NCBI RefSeq assembly: GCF_013282665.1 | Contig: NZ_CP054041.1 | Location: 1,470,001-1,534,000 of the forward strand | Source: Listeria monocytogenes | GTDB lineage: Bacteria; Bacillota; Bacilli; Lactobacillales; Listeriaceae | Reading direction: 5' to 3' | Length of the DNA: 64,000 nt | In this document: one piece after another, positions 8,792 through 19,646 of the stretch | Position numbering within the stretch: the stretch's first letter is position 1 | Layout: each line of letters begins with the position of its first letter | The notes under the pieces: generated by a model | Seen by the model: the letters and a program-made list of their open reading frames with translations, nothing else | Database searches by the model: none | What the model was told of the DNA's origin: nothing | Program-made: the position numbers and the translations under genes

Positions 8792-8929
8792 TAGTTAGTA
8801 AGTCTATTCCTAGCATGTTGTTTTACAAAGACAAGCCGGAATTTAAAGCATTTAGTGAGAGTTTTAAGCATTGAATTATCTGTCCCGGTTATAGCCGGCG
8901 AAATCCAGGAATGAGAGGACTGTAAAAAA

Positions 8930-9643
8930 ATGGCAGAAAAGAAAATTCTTGTAGTAGATGACGAAAAACCGATTGCGGATATAGTTAAGTTTAATCTAAA
9001 TAAAGAAGGCTTTGATGTATACTGCGCCTATGATGGCGATGAAGCGTTAGAACTTGTAGAAGAGGTTCAGCCAGATTTGATTTTACTCGATATTATGCTT
9101 CCAGGTCGTGATGGTATCGAGGTATGTCGTGAAGTTCGTAAAAAATATGATATGCCAATAATTATGGTAACAGCGAAAGATTCCGAAATTGACAAAGTTA
9201 TCGGACTAGAACTTGGTGCAGATGACTATGTAACGAAACCATTCAGTAATCGTGAATTAATTGCTCGTGTGAAAGCCAACTTGCGCCGTCACAGCCAAGT
9301 AAGCTCAAACGCAGCCGAGGAAGAAGAAAATAGCGAACTAGAGATTGGTTCTCTTATTATTCATCCAGACGCATATGTGGCTTCTAAACGTGGAGAAACT
9401 ATCGAATTAACGCACCGTGAATTCGAATTACTACACTACTTAGCGAAACATATGGGACAAGTTATGACACGTGAACATTTACTTCAAACCGTTTGGGGCT
9501 ATGATTACTTCGGTGATGTTCGTACTGTTGACGTTACCGTTCGTCGCTTACGTGAAAAAATTGAGGACAACCCAAGTCATCCAGCGTGGTTAGTAACAAG
9601 ACGCGGAGTTGGCTATTATTTACGTAATCCAGAACAAGAATAA
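8930..9643 (+). CDS. walR: Response regulator WalR (YycF)
   Basis: Protein of 237 residues, OmpR/PhoB class. Receiver domain (1-120) with acidic pair D10-D11, phospho-acceptor D54 ([10 protein letters not shown]) and Lys in VTKPFSNRE. The winged-helix DNA-binding domain (about 135-235) contains [13 protein letters not shown] and [10 protein letters not shown]. WalR is the essential regulator of autolysins and wall metabolism in low-GC Gram-positives. Ribosome site GAGAGGA precedes the ATG. Unlike in Bacillus, the gene is followed by a strong intrinsic terminator before walK. Confidence 0.96.
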   Translation: MAEKKILVVDDEKPIADIVKFNLNKEGFDVYCAYDGDEALELVEEVQPDLILLDIMLPGRDGIEVCREVRKKYDMPIIMVTAKDSEIDKVIGLELGADDYVTKPFSNRELIARVKANLRRHSQVSSNAAEEEENSELEIGSLIIHPDAYVASKRGETIELTHREFELLHYLAKHMGQVMTREHLLQTVWGYDYFGDVRTVDVTVRRLREKIEDNPSHPAWLVTRRGVGYYLRNPEQE

Positions 9644-9651
9644 ATAACAAG

Positions 9652-9692
9652 AAGTGGTCGCCGAAGTGAAAAAATCGGTGACCACTTTTTTT
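9652..9692 (+). terminator. Strong terminator between walR and walK
   Basis: AAGTGGTCGCCGA (9652-9664) pairs with TCGGTGACCACTT (9675-9687) with one G-U pair, followed by a T run. It lies inside what is usually one operon. Confidence 0.88.
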
Positions 9693-9777
9693 GGGTATTT
9701 TCGCATATGTAACTACTATTTTTATAAATAAATTGACCCAATTAACAGGAAAATCCATACGTCTACCCCATAACATA

Positions 9778-9786
9778 TGGTATACT
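9778..9786 (+). promoter_or_regulatory. Extended -10 promoter for walK operon
   Basis: TGGTATACT is an extended -10 (TATACT at 9781-9786), 40 bases before the walK ATG. It resembles the walR element and would allow walKHI to be transcribed after the terminator. Confidence 0.5.
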
Positions 9787-9825
9787 AATTTAAATATATT
9801 ACCCCGAATAGGAGTAGAAAGACTT

Positions 9826-11658
9826 ATGCATAAAATGAGATTTTTTCAGTCTGTACAATTTAAGTTAGTTATTATGTATTTGCTGCTAATTATTGTTGCA
9901 ATGCAAGTAATCGGCGCGTATTTTGTACGTGAGCTGGAAGGACAACTGGAGAAGAATTTTCAAGATTCTATTACGAATAGTATTACGCTTTTGGATTACA
10001 ACGCTAGAGAAGAAATTATTAAAAATAGCGATAACTCCGTAAAGTTACAAAATGATATTAGAGAACTTTTGGTCGACTTTTCTCGTGCAAGCAGCAATTT
10101 AATCGAAGTTAGAATAGTAGATGATAAAGGAAAAATTCTCGGTACATCTAATTTAAATAATCAAGGAATTGTTGGTCAAAAAAGCAATGACCCCCTTGTG
10201 AAAAGAACGCTGTCACTTGGAACGACTTCTGAGGACAAAATCTATAAAGACGAATCGAATAAAAATAACCGCGTTTGGGTGAACGTATCCTCCATCAAAA
10301 ATAAAGGCAAAGTGATAGGGGCTATTTATCTTGTCGCCGATATCGAAAGTGTCTATAAACAAGTAGATGATATTACAAATATTTTCATCACAGGTACTTT
10401 GATTGCGATGATTATTACCGCTGTACTCGGAATCTTGCTATCAAGAACGATTACAAAACCAATTGTTGAAATGAAACGGCAAGCTTATGCGATGGCTCGC
10501 GGGAATTACAGTCGTAAAGTTAAAGTATACGGTGTCGATGAAATTGGTGAATTAGCGGATTCTTTTAATACGTTAACGAAACGAGTCCAAGAAGCTCAAG
10601 CGATGACAGAAGGGGAGCGACGCAAACTTTCCTCCGTACTCGCATATATGACTGATGGCGTAATTGCAACAGACCGACGCGGGAAAGTAATTCTCATTAA
10701 TACGCCCGCAGAAAAAATGCTGCGCGTGAAACATGAAAGTGCGAATGGGCGCTCTATTATTGATGTTTTAGATATAGGAGACACATACCAATTTGAAGAT
10801 TTGATGGAAGTGGATGGTTCGCTAACTATGGACCGCAGTACTTTCGACAAACCTTATGTACTTCGCGCCAATTTCTCGGTTATCCAAAGAGAAACAGGTT
10901 TTAACAATGGCGTAATCGCCGTACTTCATGATATTACCGATCAAGAAAAAGTGGACCAAGAACGTCGCGACTTCGTATCCAACGTATCGCATGAACTTAG
11001 AACCCCACTTACAAGTATGCACAGTTATTTAGAAGCATTAAGCGACGGCGCATGGGAAGATAAAGAAATCGCCCCACGCTTCCTTGAAGTAACGCAGAAT
11101 GAGACTGAGCGGATGATTCGTCTCGTTAATGATCTGCTCAAACTTTCCAGAATGGACGGCGGTAGAGAACAACTCGAAAAAAGCTTCGTGAACTTTACGG
11201 ATTTCTTTAACCATATTATTGACCGTTTTGAAATGATGAAAAAAGAAACAATCATGTTCAAACGCCACATTCCAAGAGAACCAGTTATTATCGAAATTGA
11301 TGAAGATAAAGTCATGCAAGTGCTGGATAATATTATCTCTAACGCCAACAAGTATTCACCAGATGGCGGCCGCATCTCTTTCTATCTGAAGAAGTTTGAA
11401 GATGAAATTGAAGTGAGCATTGCCGATGAAGGTTTAGGCGTACCAGATGAAGATTTAGCAAATGTATTCGACCGATTCTTCCGTGTAGATAAAGCACGCT
11501 CGCGGGAAATGGGAGGAACAGGGTTAGGACTTGCCATCGCTCGAGAAGTTATCGAAGCACATGGCGGCCGAATTTGGGCCGAACGTAATAAAACCAAAGG
11601 GACCATAATTAAATTCACCCTGCCATACAGTGACTTACCGGAGGATGATTGGGAATGA
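9826..11658 (+). CDS. walK: Sensor histidine kinase WalK (YycG)
   Basis: Protein of 610 residues, the usual WalK length. Layout: membrane segment (about 13-35), extracellular Cache-like sensor (40-180), second membrane segment (about 183-205), HAMP (205-260), PAS (about 265-370), dimerisation domain with the phospho-histidine in FVSNVSHELRTPL, and ATPase domain with N box (DNIISNANKYSPDGG), DEGLGVP and GTGLGLAIAREV. ATG at 9826 follows a TAGGAGTAG ribosome site; an upstream open frame from 9691 is too long. Phosphorylates WalR in response to cell-wall state. Confidence 0.95.
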   Translation: MHKMRFFQSVQFKLVIMYLLLIIVAMQVIGAYFVRELEGQLEKNFQDSITNSITLLDYNAREEIIKNSDNSVKLQNDIRELLVDFSRASSNLIEVRIVDDKGKILGTSNLNNQGIVGQKSNDPLVKRTLSLGTTSEDKIYKDESNKNNRVWVNVSSIKNKGKVIGAIYLVADIESVYKQVDDITNIFITGTLIAMIITAVLGILLSRTITKPIVEMKRQAYAMARGNYSRKVKVYGVDEIGELADSFNTLTKRVQEAQAMTEGERRKLSSVLAYMTDGVIATDRRGKVILINTPAEKMLRVKHESANGRSIIDVLDIGDTYQFEDLMEVDGSLTMDRSTFDKPYVLRANFSVIQRETGFNNGVIAVLHDITDQEKVDQERRDFVSNVSHELRTPLTSMHSYLEALSDGAWEDKEIAPRFLEVTQNETERMIRLVNDLLKLSRMDGGREQLEKSFVNFTDFFNHIIDRFEMMKKETIMFKRHIPREPVIIEIDEDKVMQVLDNIISNANKYSPDGGRISFYLKKFEDEIEVSIADEGLGVPDEDLANVFDRFFRVDKARSREMGGTGLGLAIAREVIEAHGGRIWAERNKTKGTIIKFTLPYSDLPEDDWE

Positions 11659-12977
11659 TGAAAAAAACAGGATTTCGCTCATTTGTACTAACCATTTTAG
11701 TCGTACTCAGCATCGTCCTAAGCTACTTTATTTGGAAGGGACAACCTGATTACGAAGCAATTAATGTAAAAGAAGTGGAAAAAACAACCATTGATAAAAC
11801 AATGACAACTTCACAAGTATTCAAACCATACAAGCTAGCTGTTAATGCAAATGAAAATAATTACCAAAGCCTAGATGCTGATTTATTAAACGAGCTAATG
11901 GCACAAGGGAAAGCCTTCAGTTTCTCAGAAGTGGTATTAGCTAATAAAAAAAGTAGTGAAGACTATGAGAAATTAATCCATAAAAATGGAACTATCGAGA
12001 TTATTTTCCCGAGTAATATCCCGTTCTCTATTTTTGCTCAAATTTTTCAAATACAAGGAGAAGGGCTTGAATCAGCATTCTTTAATCGAATTGTATTTGA
12101 TGTTAATAATACAGATACAGGACTACACTCGGTTTATTTCACAAATGACGATCAAGAAAATATTTACCAAAGCTCACTTCAAAATAAAGACATCGATAAA
12201 ATCGAAAAAATTGTTAAAAAGAATGAAAGCAAGCTGACTCAAAATGATAAGCTAATTTCAAACAAACGCAATCTTTTCCTAAGCTTTGAAAAAACAAAAC
12301 TAGATCGCAAAAAATATATTATTGATTCGCTTGAAATTAATTTATTCACTTCCGCGCTGTTCCAAGATTCTGGCACAGTTAAAAGTGAGGGAAACACCTA
12401 CACAGATGGCTCCAGTGTCATTGAAATGGATACAGATAATAAAGTATTAGAATATGTAAACCCATCTCAAGAACGTACGAATCCAGAAGATCTTAGCAGT
12501 GTCAAACGAGCTGGACTTATTCAAGATAGTTTTAACTTTGTGAACGATCACGCTGGATGGACTGGTGATGGTGCTTACTATTTCACAGGTTATGCCGCGG
12601 AAAGTGCAACGACTAATTTCAGTTTATTCATCGATAATTTACAAGTTTATAATGAGAATGGCATGGCGGACATCTCTGTAACAGAAGGACTTGAAGCGGT
12701 TTATAAATATATGAGACCATTTTTCCGATTAGATACAGATGTACCGGGGGAGAAAAAAGAAGTAACGCTACAATCTTCTTATTCTGTCTATAGCGCTCTG
12801 GCTCAAAATCCTAACATCAAAGTAGAAGAAATTGAAGATATTGTTCCCGGCTATCATATGACTAGAAGCGAATCTTCTGGGATGAATCGGCTAGTGACTT
12901 TAGAACCAACATGGCTGTATAAGTATCATGACAAATGGTTCGTCTTCCAACCAGATGCAGAAAAGGCGGGTGAATAA
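11655..12977 (+). CDS. walH: WalK regulatory protein WalH (YycH)
   Basis: Protein of 440 residues with one N-terminal membrane anchor (about 8-26) and a large extracellular YycH domain. In Bacillus, WalH and WalI bind WalK at the membrane and restrain its activity. The ATG at 11655 overlaps the walK stop (ATGA) and has GGAGG 10 bases upstream, so translation is coupled to walK. The gene order walK-walH-walI supports the assignment more than any short motif, since the family is poorly conserved. Confidence 0.9.
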   Translation: MMKKTGFRSFVLTILVVLSIVLSYFIWKGQPDYEAINVKEVEKTTIDKTMTTSQVFKPYKLAVNANENNYQSLDADLLNELMAQGKAFSFSEVVLANKKSSEDYEKLIHKNGTIEIIFPSNIPFSIFAQIFQIQGEGLESAFFNRIVFDVNNTDTGLHSVYFTNDDQENIYQSSLQNKDIDKIEKIVKKNESKLTQNDKLISNKRNLFLSFEKTKLDRKKYIIDSLEINLFTSALFQDSGTVKSEGNTYTDGSSVIEMDTDNKVLEYVNPSQERTNPEDLSSVKRAGLIQDSFNFVNDHAGWTGDGAYYFTGYAAESATTNFSLFIDNLQVYNENGMADISVTEGLEAVYKYMRPFFRLDTDVPGEKKEVTLQSSYSVYSALAQNPNIKVEEIEDIVPGYHMTRSESSGMNRLVTLEPTWLYKYHDKWFVFQPDAEKAGE

Positions 12978-12979
12978 AA

Positions 12980-13819
12980 ATGGATTGGCGTAAAACACAA
13001 ATGATTTTTATTGTGACTCTCCTTATTCTTAATGTCTTTTTAGCAGTAATATTTTTCAACAAGCAGTTATCGGATGACCCAGATACACTCGGAAATGAGA
13101 CGCTAGAAGAACGATTAAAAGCAGATAATATTTCCCATCCGGATTTGTCGACCAAACCTACGAGCGGTTCCATTTTCACTACAGAACGAGCGGCATTTAC
13201 AACAAAAGATGTAAGCAACTTTACAGGACAGGCAATTACACTGAAAGATAACAATAAACAAATCTATTCTGTCCTACAAAATCCAGTAAAAGCTGGCAAA
13301 AAAGGGGCCAATCCAGAATTTCAAAAATTTATGGAATCAAGTGTTTATCGCGGGGAGTCTTACCAATTTTGGAATTATGATAAGGACGCGCGGACACTTA
13401 CTTTTAATCAATTAATTAATAACAACATGGTTCTGTTTGATGAAGCGGGCCAAATTACTTTTTATTTAGATCAAGATGACCGAGTAATTTCATATGAACA
13501 AACTTGGATGTCGAAGCAAGATGATTTAAAAGATAAAACTAACTTAATGTCTGCAACAGATGCACTAGAAGCAGTTTATCAGCACGGAGAATTGAAGCAA
13601 GACAGCGATGTGGTTTCTGCAACATTTGGCTATTACACGACAGTACAGCTACCTTCAGGAAATGTATACTTCCCTGTTTGGTGCTTTGAAGTGAAACATT
13701 CGGGTGAAACTAACTACGTCCTCGTAAATGCCAAAGACGAACAAGTGATTAATCAATCAGAAAATAAATCAACAACCGAACCTGGTGCGGAATTATCAAG
13801 CCGCCAAAAAGCCAAATAA
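12980..13819 (+). CDS. walI: WalK regulatory protein WalI (YycI)
   Basis: Protein of 279 residues with an N-terminal membrane anchor (about 7-25) and an extracellular YycI domain. Acts with WalH to modulate WalK. Begins two bases after the walH stop with an AAGGCGGG ribosome site inside walH. Followed by a clear terminator, so the walK-walH-walI transcript ends here and walJ is separate. Confidence 0.9.
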   Translation: MDWRKTQMIFIVTLLILNVFLAVIFFNKQLSDDPDTLGNETLEERLKADNISHPDLSTKPTSGSIFTTERAAFTTKDVSNFTGQAITLKDNNKQIYSVLQNPVKAGKKGANPEFQKFMESSVYRGESYQFWNYDKDARTLTFNQLINNNMVLFDEAGQITFYLDQDDRVISYEQTWMSKQDDLKDKTNLMSATDALEAVYQHGELKQDSDVVSATFGYYTTVQLPSGNVYFPVWCFEVKHSGETNYVLVNAKDEQVINQSENKSTTEPGAELSSRQKAK

Positions 13820-13824
13820 AAAAG

Positions 13825-13865
13825 AAGTCAACCTAATTATCGCAAAAAATTAGGTTGGCTTTTTC
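13825..13865 (+). terminator. Terminator after walI
   Basis: GTCAACCTAATT pairs with AATTAGGTTGGC, followed by TTTTT. Confidence 0.85.
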
Positions 13866-13938
13866 AAACGATAGCGCATGCAATTTTGGCGAATTAGCGT
13901 TACAATGAAAGATATATAAGCCTTTAGGGGGATAAAAA

Positions 13939-14769
13939 ATGTTCGCAAATAAAATTTTAACAGAAAAAGATACGGATCAAATCCGATTTAGTATATTAGC
14001 CAGTGGAAGTTCAGGCAATGCCACACTTGTCGAAACAGGAGATCAAAAAATTCTGATTGACTGTGGTTTGAGTGGCAAGAAAATGGAAGGACTATTCGCG
14101 CAAGTTGGTCGAGATATGAACGATTTAGACGCGATTCTAATTACTCACGAACATTCAGACCATATTAAAGGCCTTGGGGTGCTTGCTCGGAAGTACAAAC
14201 TCCCTATTTATGCCAATGCGAAAACATGGAAAGCAATGGATAATATGATTGGTGAAGTCTCTTCAGAACAAAAATTCCAATTTGATATGGAAACAGTAAA
14301 ATCCTTTGGTAGCATGCAAGTGGAATCCTTTGGAGTCTCTCATGATGCGATTGAGCCGATGTTTTACATATTTCATAAAGGGAATAAAAAATTTGTAATG
14401 ATAACAGACACAGGCTATGTGAGCGACCGAATGAAAGGACATATTGCGGGGGCTGATGCTTATCTTTTTGAAAGTAATCATGATGTAGAAATGCTACGAA
14501 TGGGACGCTATCCATGGAATGTAAAACGTAGAATTCTTGGCGACGAGGGACACGTGAGCAATGAAGATGCAGCGATAGCAATGAGTGAAGTTATTACCGA
14601 TCAAACAAAACGAATTTATTTGGGACATCTTAGTAAAGACAACAATATGAAAGAACTTGCGAGAATGAGCGTAACACAAACACTTATGGCAGAAGGAATT
14701 GATGTTGGAGGTAAACTAGAAATTTTTGATACAGATCCTGATAATGCTACGTCCATCTTTACTATTTGA
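13939..14769 (+). CDS. walJ: Metallo-beta-lactamase-fold hydrolase WalJ (YycJ)
   Basis: Protein of 276 residues. The metal-binding signature [11 protein letters not shown] (near 73-83) is clear, with further ligands at [17 protein letters not shown] and LGHLSKDN. WalJ/VicX is a nuclease-like member of the fold tied to the WalRK locus and to DNA processing during division. A ribosome site TAGGGGGA precedes the ATG. Cytosolic. Upstream of htrA, as in Bacillus and Streptococcus. Confidence 0.92.
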   Translation: MFANKILTEKDTDQIRFSILASGSSGNATLVETGDQKILIDCGLSGKKMEGLFAQVGRDMNDLDAILITHEHSDHIKGLGVLARKYKLPIYANAKTWKAMDNMIGEVSSEQKFQFDMETVKSFGSMQVESFGVSHDAIEPMFYIFHKGNKKFVMITDTGYVSDRMKGHIAGADAYLFESNHDVEMLRMGRYPWNVKRRILGDEGHVSNEDAAIAMSEVITDQTKRIYLGHLSKDNNMKELARMSVTQTLMAEGIDVGGKLEIFDTDPDNATSIFTI

Positions 14770-14866
14770 GTTTCACTGTTTTTTTAAAGCTTTTTCATCG
14801 TTTTTTCATATTTGGGGTTTATTATGGAAGTATATAAATGCGAAATTTGCAGAGAGGAAGGAAGAC

Positions 14867-16369
14867 ATGGACGAGAACGAAAAGAATTTAAATGAAAACA
14901 GCGAGAAAGAAAGCACGCCGAAAAGAGAGGTCGAGGAGACTTTACATACTAAAGAGAGCTCGCAACCAGTCCAAGAAACTCCTATTGTAGAAGGCGTGAC
15001 CCCAGAAGGTGAAAAATTTGCCGGAGCAACAGAAGATGCAGCCGAGGCAAGTTCTACAAATGCATTTTTTGAAGAAGCAAGTAACAAAGAACCAGAACCT
15101 GCTAGACCAGCTCCAGGACCAAGACGTGCTGGGACAACTGGTGGCGGGGCAGTTCCACCTAATAGAGTGAATAATGGCGGAAGTGGTAACGGGAACGGCG
15201 AACCACCAAAACGCGGCAAACACTTTATTGGTTACTTTTTAACAGCACTTATTGGCGTTATTATCGGTGGACTTATTATTTTCTTTGTCGCTTGGGATAA
15301 TGGCGACAATGCGGATACAACTTCAAACTCAAATAATAAAGCTACCAAAGTAGAAAAAGTTTCAGTAGATACAACATCAGATGTAACAAAAGCAGTAGAT
15401 AAAGTGCAAGATGCGGTAGTGAGTGTACTGAATTACCAATCATCTTCATCCCTTGATGGAACAACAACTTCTGAACAAGAAGCTTCCTCTGGATCTGGTG
15501 TTATTTATAAAAAAGCAAATGGAAAAGCCTACATCGTAACAAATAATCACGTTGTTGCGGATGCAAATAAATTAGAAGTAACTTTTACAAACGGTAAAAA
15601 ATCCGAAGCAAAATTACTTGGAACAGACGAATGGAACGATTTAGCTGTTCTTGAAATTGATGATAAAAATGTTACGACAGTCGCTGCATTCGGCGATTCT
15701 GATTCATTAAAACTTGGCGAACCAGCAATTGCAATTGGTAGCCCACTTGGAACAGAATTTTCCGGTTCTGTAACACAAGGTATTATTTCTGGTCTAAACC
15801 GTGCAGTACCAGTTGATACAAATGGCGACGGAACAGAAGACTGGGAAGCAGATGTTATCCAAACAGATGCAGCCATTAATCCTGGTAACAGTGGTGGAGC
15901 TTTAATTAATATTGAAGGCCAAGTAATTGGTATTAACTCAATGAAAATTTCGATGGAAAATGTAGAAGGTATTAGCTTTGCCATTCCAAGTAACACAGTA
16001 GAACCAATCATTGAACAACTAGAAACGAAAGGCGAAGTAGAACGTCCATCTCTAGGTGTATCCTTACGTGACGTTGATACAATTCCAGAAACACAACAAA
16101 AAAATATCTTGAAATTACCTGATAGCGTAGATTACGGCGCAATGGTACAACAAGTAGTATCCGGTTCTGCAGCAGATAAAGCTGGCTTGAAACAATACGA
16201 TGTAATTGTCGAACTAGACGGCCAAAAAGTAACAAATTCCATGACATTACGCAAAATCCTATACGGTAACGATGTGAAAATTGGCGATAAAGTCAAAGTG
16301 AAATACTATCGTGACGGTAAAGAAAAATCCACAGATATTAAATTAGAAGCAGCAAAAACTACTACATGA
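14867..16369 (+). CDS. htrA: Membrane-anchored serine protease HtrA (DegP-like)
   Basis: Protein of 500 residues, matching Listeria HtrA. An acidic, proline- and glycine-rich cytoplasmic N-terminal region (1-115) is followed by one membrane segment (about 120-142), an extracellular trypsin-like domain with His near 228 (VTNNHVVAD), Asp near 258 (WNDLAVLEI) and Ser near 342 (NPGNSGGAL), then a C-terminal PDZ domain (about 395-490). It degrades misfolded proteins outside the membrane and is needed for stress resistance and virulence. ATG at 14867 follows AGGAAGGA; the longer open frame from 14726 overlaps walJ and is not used. Confidence 0.95.
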   Translation: MDENEKNLNENSEKESTPKREVEETLHTKESSQPVQETPIVEGVTPEGEKFAGATEDAAEASSTNAFFEEASNKEPEPARPAPGPRRAGTTGGGAVPPNRVNNGGSGNGNGEPPKRGKHFIGYFLTALIGVIIGGLIIFFVAWDNGDNADTTSNSNNKATKVEKVSVDTTSDVTKAVDKVQDAVVSVLNYQSSSSLDGTTTSEQEASSGSGVIYKKANGKAYIVTNNHVVADANKLEVTFTNGKKSEAKLLGTDEWNDLAVLEIDDKNVTTVAAFGDSDSLKLGEPAIAIGSPLGTEFSGSVTQGIISGLNRAVPVDTNGDGTEDWEADVIQTDAAINPGNSGGALINIEGQVIGINSMKISMENVEGISFAIPSNTVEPIIEQLETKGEVERPSLGVSLRDVDTIPETQQKNILKLPDSVDYGAMVQQVVSGSAADKAGLKQYDVIVELDGQKVTNSMTLRKILYGNDVKIGDKVKVKYYRDGKEKSTDIKLEAAKTTT

Positions 16370-16375
16370 TAATCA

Positions 16376-16413
16376 AAAGCCATTCTCTTGAAAAAGAGGA
16401 TGGCTTTTTTTCT
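16376..16413 (+). terminator. Terminator after htrA
   Basis: AAGCCATTCTCTT pairs with AAGAGGATGGCTT, followed by a T run. Confidence 0.88.
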
Positions 16414-16423
16414 GTGGAAAACT

Positions 16424-16938
16424 TGTGGATAGGGATTTTTTTCGGATATAGATATGGTAGAGAACAAGAATTCTCCTACTAAATATAGAACTGGTTTGTG
16501 GATATGTGGATAACTTCTGTGGATAACCTGTGTGTAAGCAGTGAATATCTTGTGGAAAAGAACAATTTTGATAATTTAATCAATAAACACAGATTTATTT
16601 TTGAAAAAAACACATTTTTTGCGAAAATATAGGTCAAAAAAAGAAAAATGTGGATAGAAAGCCATTTATCCACATTTTTACTTTTTATAAGCTGGATATG
16701 TGACAAGGAAAATAACTTTACATAGATATTTAGTTAACGAGATTGATTGTAGGAGAAGGGATTCCGCTGTTTAGTGGAGTTTTGGTATTGGATAGTTAGA
16801 TGCCGATTTCACCTGTGGATAAGCTGTGGATAGTGAAATTTGGCTATCATATATATTGTGGAGAATATACGTTCGGACACAAAATAGAGAATTGGCTTGT
16901 GGATATGTGGATAATTTTTGGGGATAACTTGTGTATAA
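16424..16938. promoter_or_regulatory. Cluster of DnaA boxes, non-coding
   Basis: Perfect DnaA boxes TGTGGATAA occur at 16505-16513, 16518-16526, 16814-16822 and 16906-16914, with one in the reverse sense (TTATCCACA) at 16666-16674. One-mismatch boxes lie at 16424-16432, 16497-16505, 16649-16657, 16825-16833, 16898-16906, 16919-16927 and 16930-16938. Several are in head-to-tail pairs sharing one base. No gene is seen between 16414 and 17213 on either strand. There is no dnaA or dnaN nearby, so this is not oriC. A DnaA-titrating cluster near htrA/rlmH is the likely meaning. Confidence 0.85.
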
Positions 16939-17043
16939 GGGCGGGATAACCTGTGGAATAGTTTTTGGGGCGGAAAATAATTGAGCTGCTCTACTATATT
17001 AATGAAATAAAAAAGTTGTTAAACAGGTGGAGAAAAATCATTA

Positions 17044-17072
17044 TTGACAGAAAGCGCTTTATCTTGTATCAT
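17044..17072 (+). promoter_or_regulatory. Promoter with overlapping cre-like site for the bgl cassette
   Basis: TTGACA (17044-17049), 17-base spacer, TATCAT (17067-17072). The spacer holds the palindrome GAAAGCGCTTT, close to a CcpA cre site, suggesting carbon catabolite repression. Confidence 0.65.
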
Positions 17073-17086
17073 AATGGTTAATTAAA

Positions 17087-18632
<1,546 letters not shown>

Positions 18633-18678
18633 CTTAACTTTCCTAGATATAAACTAAACTATTGAAGAGGAATAAAAG

Positions 18679-19524
18679 ATGATAATAAAAAAAGTTTTTA
18701 ATAATAATGTTGTTTTAGTCATTGAAAATCCGACAGTAGAAAAAATTCTGATGGGAAAAGGTATTGGTTATCAAAAGTTTCCAGGAGACCTGGTTGATGT
18801 AACTAATATAGAAAAAATATTTGTGTTGAATGATGAAGCGACAGAAGGAAAATTGGATGCTTTTTTTGATGAAGTTCCTTTAGAGGTTATTCAACTGTGT
18901 GGACATTTGGTGAAAAGTGGTAAGCAGAAACTTGGTCCTCATATTACAGATAATTTACTTATTCCACTTGCTGATCATATAAATTTCGCAATAACTCGGG
19001 TAAACGAAGGCATCCAAATTGATTATCCGCTAAAATGGGAAATTCGTCATATGTATCCGGAAGAAGTAGTATTTGCCGAATCAGTTATCGCTTGGATGAA
19101 AGAAAGCGCGAATATCGAATTACCTAAAGAAGAAGTTGTTCCCATCGCGATGCATTTTGTTAATGCTAGATTTGGTACAGCAGAAGTAGAACAAGCTTTT
19201 GAAATGACAACTTTGGTTGCGAAAATTTTAGATATTATTAACTATCATTACCTTATTCAAGTAGATGAAGATTCATTAAATTATGCGCGTTTAATTACAC
19301 ATTTGCGTTACTTCATTTTGCGACAAATGAAAAAAGAATCAGACATAGTGGAAGAAGCAATTCTTTATGATGTAGTAAAAAGTAAATATCCAAAAGCCTT
19401 TGAATGTGCCTTAAAAGTGAAGAAACTACTGGAAGAAACAATGGGATGGACAGTCAATCATGATGAGGTATTATATCTTGCACTGCACATTCATCGAGTT
19501 ACTACTAGAGAAAAAACAAAATAA
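18679..19524 (+). CDS. licT: BglG/LicT-family transcriptional antiterminator
   Basis: Protein of 281 residues. The N-terminal CAT RNA-binding domain (1-57; KKVFNNNVVLV, GKGIGYQKFPGD) is followed by PRD1 (about 65-170) and PRD2 (about 172-278) with the conserved histidines of PTS phosphorylation (near ADHINFA, MHFVNAR, ITHLRYF, LHIHRV). It binds the RAT leaders at 17.1 and 19.5 kb when its substrate is being transported, and is inactivated by phosphorylation from the cognate EII. Flanked by its two regulatory targets. The symbol denotes the family role; the ortholog name in this species is uncertain. Confidence 0.9.
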   Translation: MIIKKVFNNNVVLVIENPTVEKILMGKGIGYQKFPGDLVDVTNIEKIFVLNDEATEGKLDAFFDEVPLEVIQLCGHLVKSGKQKLGPHITDNLLIPLADHINFAITRVNEGIQIDYPLKWEIRHMYPEEVVFAESVIAWMKESANIELPKEEVVPIAMHFVNARFGTAEVEQAFEMTTLVAKILDIINYHYLIQVDEDSLNYARLITHLRYFILRQMKKESDIVEEAILYDVVKSKYPKAFECALKVKKLLEETMGWTVNHDEVLYLALHIHRVTTREKTK

Positions 19525-19533
19525 TTTATTGTA

Positions 19534-19622
19534 GGATCGTTACTGTTCGGCAGGCGTGACCTAAATAAAAGATAAGGACACTTAATTTTAAGGCGTTGTA
19601 TCTTTTATTTGGGTCTTTTTTA
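19534..19622 (+). promoter_or_regulatory. Second RAT with overlapping terminator
   Basis: GGATCGTTACTG...GCAGGCGTGACC (19534-19561), whose end forms the 5' arm of a long terminator (GACCTAAATAAAAGATA with TATCTTTTATTTGGGTC) followed by TTTTTT. Confidence 0.92.
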
Positions 19623-19646
19623 TTACAAATGAACTGGAGGAAAACC

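Noticed and set aside
14806..15219. 137-residue frame antisense to htrA
   Set aside because: Shadow of the acidic N-terminal region of htrA; no ribosome site.
16479..16706. 75-residue frame on the minus strand in the DnaA-box block
   Set aside because: It is formed by the repeated boxes and A/T runs, lacks a ribosome site and has no protein-like pattern.
16424..16938. Second replication origin (oriC)
   Set aside because: DnaA boxes are dense, but there is no dnaA, dnaN or clear AT-rich unwinding element with the standard gene context; a titration cluster is simpler.
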